A stretch of 64,000 nucleotides of DNA from an uncultured Roseobacter sp. (GTDB lineage: Bacteria > Pseudomonadota > Alphaproteobacteria > Rhodobacterales > Rhodobacteraceae): contig NZ_CANLYL010000001.1 of NCBI RefSeq assembly GCF_947495275.1, positions 372,001 to 436,000 on the forward strand, written 5' to 3'. A model generated the notes under the pieces. The model was not told the origin of the DNA. It saw only the letters and a program-made list of their open reading frames with translations, and made no database searches. The position numbers and the translations under genes are program-made. Shown in pieces: positions 36,006 through 45,389 of this stretch (position 1 is the first letter of the stretch; every line of letters starts with the position of its first letter).

Positions 36006-36785
36006 TCAGATCGTGGCGTTGGTGGCACCACCATCCAGAAGAATGTTCTGCCCCACCATGAACCCTGCATGTTGCGAGCATAAAAACGCACAAACAGAAC
36101 CGAATTCTTCCAGCGTCCCGTATCGACCGACGGGAATCGTCGCGGAACGACGCGCCCGCGCTTCCTCCAACGTGATCCCTTCTCGCTCGGCCACCGGGCC
36201 ATCCAAGGCCTGCGCGCGGTCGGTTGCGTGAATGCCGGGCAACAGGTTGTTGATCGTCACGCCGGAGCCTGCCACCTGACGGCTGGTGCCTGCCACATAG
36301 CCCGTCAACCCGGTGCGCGCGGCATTGCTCAATCCCAACTGCGGTATGGGCGCTTTGACCGATTGCGAGGTAATATTGACCACCCTGCCCCAGCCGCGTT
36401 CCATCATGCCGGGGACAAGCGCTTTGATCATGGCAATGGGCGACAGCATATTGGCATCCAGCGCCGCGATAAAGTCATCGCGATCCCAGTCATGCCACAT
36501 GCCCGGTGGCGGCCCGCCCGCGTTATTGACCAAAATATCAGCACTGCCGACCACCGAAAGAACATCCGCGCGCCCTACATCCGTGGTGATATCGGCAGCG
36601 ACCGCCTCGACCGATACGCCGTGTTCCGAACGGATTTTTTCAGCCGCTGCTTCCAGGGTCTCCTGACCGCGCGCATTCATGACCAAATCGCAACCCGCCG
36701 CGGCCAAGGCCTGTGCACAACCAAATCCCAACCCTTTCGAAGATGCGCAAATTACCGCGCGTTTCCCCTTGATGCCCAAATCCAT
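36006..36785 (-). CDS. Atypical SDR, catalytic YxxxK missing
   Basis: This 259-residue SDR-fold protein resembles beta-ketoacyl-ACP reductases over its whole length. The cofactor motif reads CASSKGLG (first Gly of TGxxxGxG is Ala). The catalytic site, expected as YxxxK, reads SNAAR in LGLSNAARTGL (near 152-162). This atypical subgroup is known among SDRs. The NNAGG block is intact. The role is unknown. It lies 3 bp upstream of the AlkC-like gene in the same direction. Confidence 0.82.
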   Translation of the reverse strand: MDLGIKGKRAVICASSKGLGFGCAQALAAAGCDLVMNARGQETLEAAAEKIRSEHGVSVEAVAADITTDVGRADVLSVVGSADILVNNAGGPPPGMWHDWDRDDFIAALDANMLSPIAMIKALVPGMMERGWGRVVNITSQSVKAPIPQLGLSNAARTGLTGYVAGTSRQVAGSGVTINNLLPGIHATDRAQALDGPVAEREGITLEEARARRSATIPVGRYGTLEEFGSVCAFLCSQHAGFMVGQNILLDGGATNATI

Positions 36786-36925
36786 AACATGCTCCCCTTC
36801 GTTTCAGACTATGCCTAACACTGTGGCAACAGAAGAGACCAGCAAAAGACTGCGCCATCTTATCGCGTTGCGACAAACCTGCGTTAACACCTTGAAAGTC
36901 AAACGATGCCAAACAGCAAAGGAAC

Positions 36926-37942
36926 ATGCTCCTGAAACACACAGATACCCCGGATCAGTCCTTCGCAGCCTTTCTGGCATCTGAAATGACCGTAATTTCC
37001 GGCGTCAATGATGGCGACGGGTTAGGCGACGCAGATGATCTGGTACTGGACGATGTTTATTCTCTGGTGGATCCGCCGCTTTTGCACCGGCTAATGCTGC
37101 TCTGCAACGACCGCGGGCAGTATCACATCGCCCCCGCCAGCGAGGTCGGTGTGATCGGTGCAGAGGTCCGCCTTGACTGTGTTGTGACGCTGATGTCCGA
37201 TGATGCGCCCCTGACCGAAGTCGTCATTTTGGTACAGATGGACAGGGACGGTGCAACAGATGAGGTTTTCGCCCTGCCGTTGGGCGCGCTGAAGGCGCAG
37301 ATGAACTACCAGTTGATCGGTGTCGACACACATAAGGCTGCATTGAGACTGGCGCAGGCTTCCTGCGGTTCGCTCACGCGCGGGACGGTGATCACCACCG
37401 GTAAAGGCCGTCAGAAATGTATCGAGGACCTGAAAATCGGCGATCCGGTTCTGACCCGTGACAATGGCATCCAGCGCCTGCGTTGGATTGGGTACAGCAC
37501 GCAACGCGCTCTTGGCGCCTTTGCCCCGGTCCGCATTCTCGCCGGAGCGCTGCAAAATTCGTACGATCTGATTGTCAGTGCCAACCAAAGATTTTTGATC
37601 TCCCGGCACCCTCACCAAACAGGGGTGGGACATTCCGAATTGCACGTCAAAGCGGCCGATCTTGTAGATGGCCACTCCATAAGGGCGTTGTCAGGGGGGT
37701 TTGTAGACTACTATCAACTAGTCTTCGACACCCGCGAGGTCATCTACGCGCATGGCATTGCAATCGAAACCCTGCCAATTGACGGGCGCACAGCACCGCT
37801 GATGCCGTCCGAAATATTAAACGATTTCAATATGCGGCGAACGTCTAACGCCCCCATACTGACCCACGGCACAGCAGCTTGCGGTCATGTGGCGGTGGAT
37901 GCAGATATCATGGACCATCTGCGCAATGCCACGCTGAGCTAG
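36926..37942 (+). CDS. Degenerate Hint-domain protein
   Basis: This 338-residue relative of the Hint protein at 26162 has an unrelated N-terminal part (about 1-150) and a Hint-like C-terminal part with LKIGDPVLTRDNGIQRLRW. At the positions of the Hint nucleophile and catalytic His it reads SLTRGTVI (Ser for Cys; a Cys-Gly lies just before) and SANQRFL (Gln for His). The later HILFDSHH-type block reads QLVFDTRE. It is thus unlikely to self-process. The start at 36926 has AAAGGA only 2 bases upstream, so the true start is uncertain. Confidence 0.75.
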   Translation: MLLKHTDTPDQSFAAFLASEMTVISGVNDGDGLGDADDLVLDDVYSLVDPPLLHRLMLLCNDRGQYHIAPASEVGVIGAEVRLDCVVTLMSDDAPLTEVVILVQMDRDGATDEVFALPLGALKAQMNYQLIGVDTHKAALRLAQASCGSLTRGTVITTGKGRQKCIEDLKIGDPVLTRDNGIQRLRWIGYSTQRALGAFAPVRILAGALQNSYDLIVSANQRFLISRHPHQTGVGHSELHVKAADLVDGHSIRALSGGFVDYYQLVFDTREVIYAHGIAIETLPIDGRTAPLMPSEILNDFNMRRTSNAPILTHGTAACGHVAVDADIMDHLRNATLS

Positions 37943-38029
37943 ATCAGGACCAGGGGTCATCGCATTTGCAAGGCCTGGCAGCTTGCTCATCGCTTGCCGC
38001 GCCCTGCCCGCCTCGCTATACGCGCACCC

Positions 38030-39637
38030 ATGCTGGATTCATCTCACAATCGCCCCGAGTTGCCGCCTGAAATTGCACGGCGTCGCACCTTTGCCATCAT
38101 CAGCCACCCCGATGCGGGCAAGACCACGCTGACGGAGAAATTCCTGCTGTTTGGCGGGGCCATCCAGATGGCCGGACAGGTACGCGCTAAAGGTGAAGCA
38201 CGCCGGACCCGTTCGGATTTCATGGCCATGGAAAAGGATCGCGGCATTTCGGTTTCCGCCTCTGCCATGTCCTTTGATTTCAAAGAGTTCCGGTTCAATC
38301 TGGTGGACACGCCCGGTCACTCCGATTTCTCCGAGGACACCTACCGGACGCTAACCGCCGTGGATGCCGCCGTTATGGTCATCGACGGCGCCAAAGGCGT
38401 GGAAAGCCAGACGCAGAAGCTCTTTGAAGTGTGCCGCATGCGCGATCTGCCGATCCTGACCTTCTGTAACAAGATGGACCGTGAAAGCCGGGACGTCTTT
38501 GAAATCATTGATGAAATTCAGGAAAATCTGGCCATTGACGTGACACCGGCCAGCTGGCCCATCGGCGTCGGGCGCGATTTCCTGGGGTGTTATGACATCC
38601 TGCGCGACCGTCTTGAGCTGATGGACCGCGCGGATCGCAATCGCGTGGCCGAGACCATCGAGATTGACGGGCTCGAAGACCCGAAACTCGCCGACCACGT
38701 GCCCGCCGCACTGCTGGACAAACTGCGCGAAGATGTCGAAATGGCGCGTGAACTGTTGCCGCCCCTTGATCTGGCCGCGATGCATGAAGGCTCGCTGACA
38801 CCCATCTGGTTCGGGTCCGCGATTAACTCCTTTGGCGTCAAGGAGTTGATGGAGGGCATTGCCAGCTACGGGCCAGAACCCCAGATCCAGTCCGCGGAGC
38901 CGCGCCAGGTGCTGCCCGAAGAGAAGAAGGTGGCAGGTTTCGTCTTCAAGGTTCAGGCCAATATGGACCCCAAGCACCGCGACCGCGTGGCCTTTGTACG
39001 TCTGGCCTCGGGACACTTTCAGCGCGGCATGAAACTCACACATGTGCGCACCAAGAAACCCATGACCATCAGCAACCCGGTCATGTTCCTTGCCTCAGAT
39101 CGGGAGTTGGCCGAGGAAGCATGGGCGGGCGACATCATCGGCATTCCCAACCATGGGCAATTGCGCATCGGCGACACATTGACCGAAGGCGAAGCCATCC
39201 GCGTGACCGGCATCCCTTCCTTTGCGCCTGAGCTTTTGCAAGGCGTGCGGGCGGGTGATCCGCTCAAGGCCAAACATCTTGAAAAGGCGCTGATGCAATT
39301 TGCCGAGGAAGGTGCCGCGAAAGTTTTCAAACCGTCGATTGGCTCCGGTTTCGTCGTCGGCGTTGTGGGGCAGTTGCAGTTTGAGGTGCTAGCCAGCCGG
39401 ATCGAGCTGGAATACGGGTTGCCGGTGCGGTTCGACACCTCACAATTCACTTCCGCCCGTTGGGTCAGCGGTGACAAGCAGGCCGTCGAGCGTTTCTCGG
39501 ACAGCAACAAGCAGCATATCGCCCATGATCACGATGGTGACATCGTTTACCTGACGCGCCTACAGTGGGATATCGACCGGGTCGCGCGCGACTATCCGGA
39601 CGTCAAACTGACGGCAACAAAGGAAATGATGGTCTGA
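38030..39637 (+). CDS. prfC: Peptide chain release factor 3
   Basis: RF3 is the GTPase that recycles RF1/RF2 after termination. The 535 residues show the G1 loop HPDAGKTT (26-33), the G2-G3 segment with DTPGHSDFSEDT and the NKMDRE G4 motif. Codon 38030 is chosen since the upstream TTG 37994 adds residues foreign to the family. The following gene begins 10 bp after the stop. Confidence 0.96.
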   Translation: MLDSSHNRPELPPEIARRRTFAIISHPDAGKTTLTEKFLLFGGAIQMAGQVRAKGEARRTRSDFMAMEKDRGISVSASAMSFDFKEFRFNLVDTPGHSDFSEDTYRTLTAVDAAVMVIDGAKGVESQTQKLFEVCRMRDLPILTFCNKMDRESRDVFEIIDEIQENLAIDVTPASWPIGVGRDFLGCYDILRDRLELMDRADRNRVAETIEIDGLEDPKLADHVPAALLDKLREDVEMARELLPPLDLAAMHEGSLTPIWFGSAINSFGVKELMEGIASYGPEPQIQSAEPRQVLPEEKKVAGFVFKVQANMDPKHRDRVAFVRLASGHFQRGMKLTHVRTKKPMTISNPVMFLASDRELAEEAWAGDIIGIPNHGQLRIGDTLTEGEAIRVTGIPSFAPELLQGVRAGDPLKAKHLEKALMQFAEEGAAKVFKPSIGSGFVVGVVGQLQFEVLASRIELEYGLPVRFDTSQFTSARWVSGDKQAVERFSDSNKQHIAHDHDGDIVYLTRLQWDIDRVARDYPDVKLTATKEMMV

Positions 39638-39647
39638 CGGCCTCGCC

Positions 39648-40388
39648 ATGAACAACAAGGACGAAATTCATCGGGGCGGCTACTTCAAGCTGATGCGCGA
39701 GCTGGAGCGACGCCAGCGACCTTTTGAAGAGCTTGACGAGATTTTACCTCCCGAAGATGTCGACCTTGAGGCGGTGCACACCCGCAAGGTTGTGGCACCG
39801 GAGGTGGATTTTCGCGACGCGGCGCGATTTTCGGCCGGGCGTAAATGGGTTGAGCTTCAGGCGCAGTTTGAAGGCGAAAGCGCGCTGCATCACCTCCATG
39901 CCATGCTGATCGCGGTGACGCGGCGACGCGATCCTCCCCAACACGCGCTGAACCTGTTTTTTCGTATCTGGGCCGAGCACGGCAATGCCATGGCGCGCGA
40001 ATTGCCCACGCGCTGGTTGATTTCAGCGGCGACGAGTTTTGCGGATGTGGGCCAGAACGGCGACCAGCGCGCGCTCGGCATGGGATTGTCGACGCTGTTT
40101 GACATGATCAAGCTGCATGACAGCGAACGCCGCGTCACAGGTCTTGCAAACAGCACGCCTTTCCGCCGTAAACCCGGCATCAGGCGCCCGGCGCTGGCAT
40201 TTCAAATGCAGCCCTATTCGCTCAAGGGCGGCGATCTGGACCGTGTTCTGCTGTCGCGGCTCTGGCAATTGTGCGAACGCGATGCAACCATCCGCCCGTT
40301 GGGCATGCGCATGCTCTGGATGGCCATGACCGATCATCGCAGCATTCTCGGTCGGGTGCAGAAATTCAAACCCAAGGACGATACGTGA
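39648..40388 (+). CDS. Conserved protein next to glycosyltransferase, function unknown
   Basis: This 246-residue protein has no motif I recognise; the composition is charged and helical (RELERRQRPFEELDEILPPED near the start). It lies 10 bp after prfC and its stop overlaps the glycosyltransferase start by 4 bp (GTGA), so the two are translated together. A role in the same surface-sugar or protein-modification step is possible but unsupported. Confidence 0.75.
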   Translation: MNNKDEIHRGGYFKLMRELERRQRPFEELDEILPPEDVDLEAVHTRKVVAPEVDFRDAARFSAGRKWVELQAQFEGESALHHLHAMLIAVTRRRDPPQHALNLFFRIWAEHGNAMARELPTRWLISAATSFADVGQNGDQRALGMGLSTLFDMIKLHDSERRVTGLANSTPFRRKPGIRRPALAFQMQPYSLKGGDLDRVLLSRLWQLCERDATIRPLGMRMLWMAMTDHRSILGRVQKFKPKDDT

Positions 40389-41338
40389 CCCGCGAGGTCA
40401 AATGGGGGCTTTGCGCCACGGTCAAAGCCTCGGCCAAGGACATCCTTCGCTTTGCCGCCTTTCATCTGAGCGCTGGGGCGCACCGGGTTCACATCTTTCT
40501 CGATGCGCCAAATCCGGATGCTTTTGCCCACCTCAAGGCGCACCCCAAATGCCGCGTCACCCTTTGCGATGATACCTATTGGCGCAGGCGTGGCGGCAAA
40601 CCACCCGTCAAACATCAGGTCAGACAGTCGCGCAACGCGACGCATTGCTATCAGCGCGCGAGTGATCTGGATTGGTTGATCCACATGGATGTCGATGAAT
40701 TTCTGATCGCAGAAAAACCGCTTTGGCAACATCTGTCGCAACTGCCCGTAACCTGCCTGACCGCGCGCATCCGCCCGATGGAAGCCTTGGCTCAATTACA
40801 GCCGACCGGGGAAACCATGGCCTTCAAACGGTTTGTTCCGAATGGTCCTGATCGGCTGAGCACGGTCAAGGCGCTCTACCCGACCTACGGGCAGTATGTG
40901 AGAGGCGGGTTTCTGAGCCATGTTGCCGGCAAACTTCTCGTGCGCACCGGACGAAACGATATCGAGGTGCGGATTCATAACATCTTTCAGTCGGACACAA
41001 TGAACCCCGCAGAGGCCGCGTTAACCGATGTAACCTTGGCCCATGTTCATGCGGCCACTTGGGACACCTGGCGCGCCGCCTATGACTACCGCCATATCAA
41101 AGGCGCCTACCGAGCCGACCTCGCACCAGCAGAATCAGGCGGCGTGACGTTGCACGACTTTCTCGCTCAGCTTGTGCAATCCCGGGGCGATTCGGGGTTG
41201 CGTCATTTCTTTGACGAAGTCTGCGCCGATACACCCGATCATCGTGCCCGCCTTCAAGCCCATGACCTGCTGGCGGAACACAGGCTTGACCTCGATGCCC
41301 ATGTTAACCAGCATTTCCCTGATTTCACGGGCGGATAG
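40385..41338 (+). CDS. Glycosyltransferase, family 2-like
   Basis: This is a 317-residue GT-A type protein, Glyco_tranf_2_4-like. It opens with VKWGLCATVKASAKDILRF and has the acceptor/metal motif HMDVDEFL (about 100-107), like DIDEF in the paralogue at 7327. GTG 40385 overlaps the preceding stop. The adjacent gene upstream is probably co-transcribed. Donor sugar unknown. Confidence 0.83.
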   Translation: MTREVKWGLCATVKASAKDILRFAAFHLSAGAHRVHIFLDAPNPDAFAHLKAHPKCRVTLCDDTYWRRRGGKPPVKHQVRQSRNATHCYQRASDLDWLIHMDVDEFLIAEKPLWQHLSQLPVTCLTARIRPMEALAQLQPTGETMAFKRFVPNGPDRLSTVKALYPTYGQYVRGGFLSHVAGKLLVRTGRNDIEVRIHNIFQSDTMNPAEAALTDVTLAHVHAATWDTWRAAYDYRHIKGAYRADLAPAESGGVTLHDFLAQLVQSRGDSGLRHFFDEVCADTPDHRARLQAHDLLAEHRLDLDAHVNQHFPDFTGG

Positions 41339-41347
41339 CGCAATTAT

Positions 41348-41376
41348 TTGACGCTGGTAACACTTGTTGATATGGA
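41348..41376 (+). promoter_or_regulatory. Possible promoter of the DEAD-box helicase gene
   Basis: TTGACG (41348-41353, 5/6 to the -35 consensus) and TATGGA (41371-41376, 3/6) lie 17 bp apart, just after the glycosyltransferase stop and about 100 bp before the helicase start. Confidence 0.35.
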
Positions 41377-41473
41377 CGCGGAGCATGTCGCGACAAAGGT
41401 CGCCACTTGGGCCATTCGGGCCGACATGAACGCTGCTGCGGGCCAAAATAGTGTCCGCCAAAACCGGACATAT

Positions 41474-42925
41474 ATGACCAAATTTACTGATTTGAATCTG
41501 AACCCCAAGGTTCTGAAAGCTGTTCAAGAAGCAGGCTATGAAACACCCACGCCCATTCAGGCGGGTGCGATCCCGCCTGCTCTGGAGGGCAAGGACGTGT
41601 TGGGCATCGCCCAAACCGGCACCGGGAAAACCGCGAGCTTCGTGCTGCCGATGATCACGGCCCTTGCGCGCGGACGCGCCCGGGCACGCATGCCGCGCAG
41701 CCTTGTGCTGTGCCCCACCCGCGAGTTGGCCGCACAGGTAGCAGAGAATTTCGACACCTATTCCAAGCACCTCAAGCTAACCAAGGCGCTGCTGATCGGG
41801 GGCGTGTCGTTCAAGGAACAGGACACGCTGATCGACAAGGGTGTGGACGTTCTGATCGCGACGCCGGGCCGGTTGCTGGACCATTTCGAGCGCGGCAAAC
41901 TGATCCTGTCGGACGTCAAGGTCATGGTGGTGGATGAAGCGGACCGCATGCTCGACATGGGCTTTATCCCGGATATCGAACGCATTTTCGGCCTCACGCC
42001 CTTCACCCGGCAAACGCTGTTTTTCTCCGCCACCATGGCACCTGAAATCGAGCGGATCACCAATACGTTTCTTTCAGCGCCTGAACGGATCGAGGTGGCG
42101 CGTCAGGCGACGACCGGCGAAAACATCACGCAGGGCGTTGTCATGTTCAAAGGCTCACGCAAGGACCGCGAACCGTCGGAAAAGCGCAAAGTGCTGCGCC
42201 GCATGATTGATGCCGAAGGCGACACATGCACCAATGCGATTGTCTTCTGCAATCGCAAGGTCGATGTGGATATCGTCGCGAAATCGCTGAAAAAATACGG
42301 CTATGACGCCGCCCCCATTCACGGCGATCTGGACCAGAGCCAGCGCACCCGCACGCTTGACGGTTTTCGCGACGGGACGCTGCGGTTTCTGGTGGCGTCG
42401 GACGTGGCCGCGCGTGGGCTCGATGTGCCGTCGGTCAGCCATGTGTTCAACTTCGATGTGCCGAGCCATGCCGAAGATTACGTGCACCGCATTGGCCGTA
42501 CCGGACGTGCCGGGCGCGACGGCAAGGCGATCATGATCTGCGTACCGCGCGATGAGAGAAACCTTGCGGATATCGAACGGCTTGTGCAGCGCGAAATTCC
42601 CAAGCTCGACAACCCGCTCGCAGCGGAAAAAGCTGCCGACAAACCAGCGGATGCGGAGAAAGAGGACAAGCCCAAGCGCAGCCGAACGCGCAGCCGCAAG
42701 AAAGACGACGCCGCCCAGAAATCACCTGACGAGGCTCCGGCAGCGCAAAGCGCGAGTGAAACAGCGGACGCTCAGGCCGTCGAAGAGCCCAAACGCAGCG
42801 CCCGCAGCCGCACATCGGGACGCGGCAAGCAGAGCAATGACCGCGGTGGCAACAAGGTTGTCGGCCTAGGCGATCACACGCCGGAATTCATTGGGCTGAG
42901 CTTCAAGGAACGCAGCGCCGGATAA
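41474..42925 (+). CDS. DEAD-box RNA helicase, RhlE-like
   Basis: This 483-residue RNA helicase has the Q motif (FTDLNLN and PTPIQA), Walker A AQTGTGKT (46-53), VDEADRML, SAT and HRIGRTGRAGRDG motifs. A C-terminal tail (about 420-483) rich in Lys, Arg, Ala and Glu follows, likely for RNA or protein contact, as in RhlE/CsdA types. ATG 41474 is chosen over 41348 because the family starts at the Q motif. It converges on the RNase J gene with only 6 bp between stops, covered by a perfect palindrome. Confidence 0.94.
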   Translation: MTKFTDLNLNPKVLKAVQEAGYETPTPIQAGAIPPALEGKDVLGIAQTGTGKTASFVLPMITALARGRARARMPRSLVLCPTRELAAQVAENFDTYSKHLKLTKALLIGGVSFKEQDTLIDKGVDVLIATPGRLLDHFERGKLILSDVKVMVVDEADRMLDMGFIPDIERIFGLTPFTRQTLFFSATMAPEIERITNTFLSAPERIEVARQATTGENITQGVVMFKGSRKDREPSEKRKVLRRMIDAEGDTCTNAIVFCNRKVDVDIVAKSLKKYGYDAAPIHGDLDQSQRTRTLDGFRDGTLRFLVASDVAARGLDVPSVSHVFNFDVPSHAEDYVHRIGRTGRAGRDGKAIMICVPRDERNLADIERLVQREIPKLDNPLAAEKAADKPADAEKEDKPKRSRTRSRKKDDAAQKSPDEAPAAQSASETADAQAVEEPKRSARSRTSGRGKQSNDRGGNKVVGLGDHTPEFIGLSFKERSAG

Positions 42926-42946
42926 GCAGGCTCAACTGAGCCTGCT
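42925..42946. terminator. Perfect palindrome between converging helicase and RNase J genes
   Basis: AGCAGGCTCA (42925-42934) and TGAGCCTGCT (42937-42946) with a 2-nt loop straddle both stop codons. It can form a hairpin at both mRNA ends. No T-run follows on either strand, so it would be Rho-assisted or stabilising rather than a classical terminator. Confidence 0.55.
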
Positions 42947-44599
42947 CACCACGATTGTCACTTCCGGCTTGCGCCCGATTTCTTCCAGAGCGGAATTGCG
43001 CACGGTGCGTTTCAAACCCTCGTGAAGCTTATCGTCATCCCGCAGGGTTTTTGCGCCGGCCCGCGCCAGCCACTGACCCAGATCGGCTTCTAGCACATCG
43101 ACAAGCGATGCCTTGCTGGATCCGATCTCCGGCAACCCTTTGATTTCGCACCAGGGTTCCCCCAGAGGTTCGTCCTCGTCATCCAGAATGACCGTGACGA
43201 CCACATGGCCGTTCAACGCCATCCGGATACGGTCCCGCACCACGCCATCCATTTGCCCGATCTGCACCGAGCCGTCGAGATAGGTGCGCCCGGTGTCGAT
43301 ATATTCCGCAATCGTCGGCTGGTTACCGGACAAATCCACCATCATACCGTTCACCGCCAGAACACCTGCCATCCCATTGCGGTTGGCGATTTTCACATGT
43401 TCGCGCAGATGCCGGTGCTCGCCGTGCATCGGGATCAGCACCTGCGGTTTCACAATTGAGGTCAGCCGTTCCAGATCAGGACCATTGGCGTGGCCCGACA
43501 CGTGATAAAGCCCATCGCTGTCATCAACCACATCGACACCCTGCTCAGAAAAGGCGTTCATGATGCGGATGACACCCTTTTCATTGCCGGGGATCGTTTT
43601 GGAGGAAAAAAGAAAAAGATCGCCCTCTTTCATCTCCATCCCCTGATATTTGCCGCGTGACAATTGCGCCGAGGCTGCGCGCCGTTCGCCCTGCGAACCG
43701 GTGACCAGCAGCATCAGGTTTTCGCGCGGGATGGATTTGGCATCTTCGGGGGCGACGGTAGGCGGAAAATCAGTCAGAACGCCGGTTTCCACCGCCGCTT
43801 CGATCATCCGCTTCATCGCGCGCCCCATCAGCACGATGGAACGGCCTGCGCGCTCTCCGGCCTCCGCCAGCGTTTTGACCCGTGCGACGTTGGAAGCAAA
43901 GGTCGTGGCCACAACCATCCCCTTGGCCTTTTGCACCAGCTTGGTGATTTCCGGACCCAGGCTCGCCTCGGAACGGCCCGGTTTTGGTGAAAAGACATTG
44001 GTACTGTCACAGATCAGCGCCTTGACACCGCCCTTGCTGACCTCTGCCCAGAGGTCCGGATCGAAGGGTTCGCCCACCAGCGGCGTTTCGTCCAGTTTGA
44101 AATCCCCTGAGTGGATCACCCGGCCCTCAGGTGTGTCGATGATCAGCGAGGAGCTTTCCGGGATCGAATGCGAAATCGGCAGGAAGCCGACTGAGAACGG
44201 CCCTGCGGCAACCTTCTCCGGCCAGGCGGACACGGTTGTCACCGCATCCTCGGGGTGGCCGTGTTCCGCCATCTTGCGGCGCGCGATATTCGACGTGAAG
44301 GCGCGCGCATAGATCGGTGCCTTGAGCTGATCATATGTGTGGGCGATGGCGCCCACGTGATCTTCATGTGCGTGGGTGATGAACACCGCCTCGATCCGGT
44401 CACGCCGTTCCACCAGCCAGGCGATGTCCGGCATGATCACATCGACGCCGGGGCTGGTGTCCATATCGGGGAAGGCGATGCCCAGATCAACCACGATCAG
44501 GCGTTCCTTGCCGGGGCGTCCATAGCCGTAAACATAGGCGTTCATGCCTATTTCGCCCGCCCCTCCGAGAGGCAGGTAGATCAGTCTTTCATTGCTCAT
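42932..44599 (-). CDS. Ribonuclease J
   Basis: RNase J is a metallo-beta-lactamase-fold enzyme with 5'-exo and endonuclease activity on RNA. The 555 residues show the HAHEDH metal motif (76-81), followed by the beta-CASP and C-terminal domains. The sequence matches the alphaproteobacterial J enzyme in length. It is last in the nuo-birA-coaX-rnj series, 4 bp after coaX, and converges with the DEAD-box helicase gene. Confidence 0.95.
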   Translation of the reverse strand: MSNERLIYLPLGGAGEIGMNAYVYGYGRPGKERLIVVDLGIAFPDMDTSPGVDVIMPDIAWLVERRDRIEAVFITHAHEDHVGAIAHTYDQLKAPIYARAFTSNIARRKMAEHGHPEDAVTTVSAWPEKVAAGPFSVGFLPISHSIPESSSLIIDTPEGRVIHSGDFKLDETPLVGEPFDPDLWAEVSKGGVKALICDSTNVFSPKPGRSEASLGPEITKLVQKAKGMVVATTFASNVARVKTLAEAGERAGRSIVLMGRAMKRMIEAAVETGVLTDFPPTVAPEDAKSIPRENLMLLVTGSQGERRAASAQLSRGKYQGMEMKEGDLFLFSSKTIPGNEKGVIRIMNAFSEQGVDVVDDSDGLYHVSGHANGPDLERLTSIVKPQVLIPMHGEHRHLREHVKIANRNGMAGVLAVNGMMVDLSGNQPTIAEYIDTGRTYLDGSVQIGQMDGVVRDRIRMALNGHVVVTVILDDEDEPLGEPWCEIKGLPEIGSSKASLVDVLEADLGQWLARAGAKTLRDDDKLHEGLKRTVRNSALEEIGRKPEVTIVVSRLS

Positions 44600-44603
44600 G
44601 TGG

Positions 44604-45377
44604 TTAAGCGTTGTCCTTGTTAAACTTGTGGATCACGGTCAGACCGTGCGTTGTCAGATCGTCCTCGAAAGCGTCAAAAAGCGCTTCGGACTGCTGGAAT
44701 AATGGGGCCAGCCCCCCCGTTGATATTACGCGCATCTCTCGATCACGCTCTGCCTTGATCCGGGCACATATCTCACGCACCAGCCCGACATAACCCCAAA
44801 AAACGCCCGACTGCATGCAAGTGACCGTGTTTGTGCCGATCACCGCTTGCGGTTTGGAAATATCGACATGCGGCAGGGCCGCTGCAGCCTGATGCAACGC
44901 CTCAAGGCTGAGGTTCACGCCGGGGGCGATCACCCCGCCGATGTACGCCCCATCGCTATCGACCACGTCGAATGTGGTGGCGGTGCCGAAATCCACCATG
45001 ATCAGATCGCCGCCGTATAGGTCATGCCCTGCCACCGTGTTGACCAGCCGGTCGGGGCCCACTTGCGTGCCCTGATCGACGCGCACATCGACGGGCAACA
45101 GACAGTCGGGTTTGCCCACCACAAGCGGGCGCGTGCTGAAATACCTGTCCGCCAAAACCCGCAGGTTGAAGACCACGCGCGGCACGGTGGAGGAGATGAT
45201 CATATCGGTGATCTGCGCCTCGATGCCCTGCAGGCGCATCAATGTGCTCAGCCAGACGTAATACTGATCCGCCGTGCGCTGCCACTCGGTCGAGGTCCGC
45301 CAGGAGGCCAGAAACTGCTGCCCGTCCCAGATCGCAAAGACCGTGTTTGTGTTCCCGCAATCAATTGCCAACAGCAT
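44604..45377 (-). CDS. coaX: Type III pantothenate kinase
   Basis: CoaX phosphorylates pantothenate, the first step of coenzyme A synthesis, without feedback inhibition by CoA. The 257-residue protein has the N-terminal DCGNTNTVF motif (6-14), the GPDRLVN block and VDFGTATTFD. It lies between birA (12 bp) and the RNase J gene (4 bp). Confidence 0.95.
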   Translation of the reverse strand: MLLAIDCGNTNTVFAIWDGQQFLASWRTSTEWQRTADQYYVWLSTLMRLQGIEAQITDMIISSTVPRVVFNLRVLADRYFSTRPLVVGKPDCLLPVDVRVDQGTQVGPDRLVNTVAGHDLYGGDLIMVDFGTATTFDVVDSDGAYIGGVIAPGVNLSLEALHQAAAALPHVDISKPQAVIGTNTVTCMQSGVFWGYVGLVREICARIKAERDREMRVISTGGLAPLFQQSEALFDAFEDDLTTHGLTVIHKFNKDNA

Positions 45378-45389
45378 GGCCTGCCTCCC

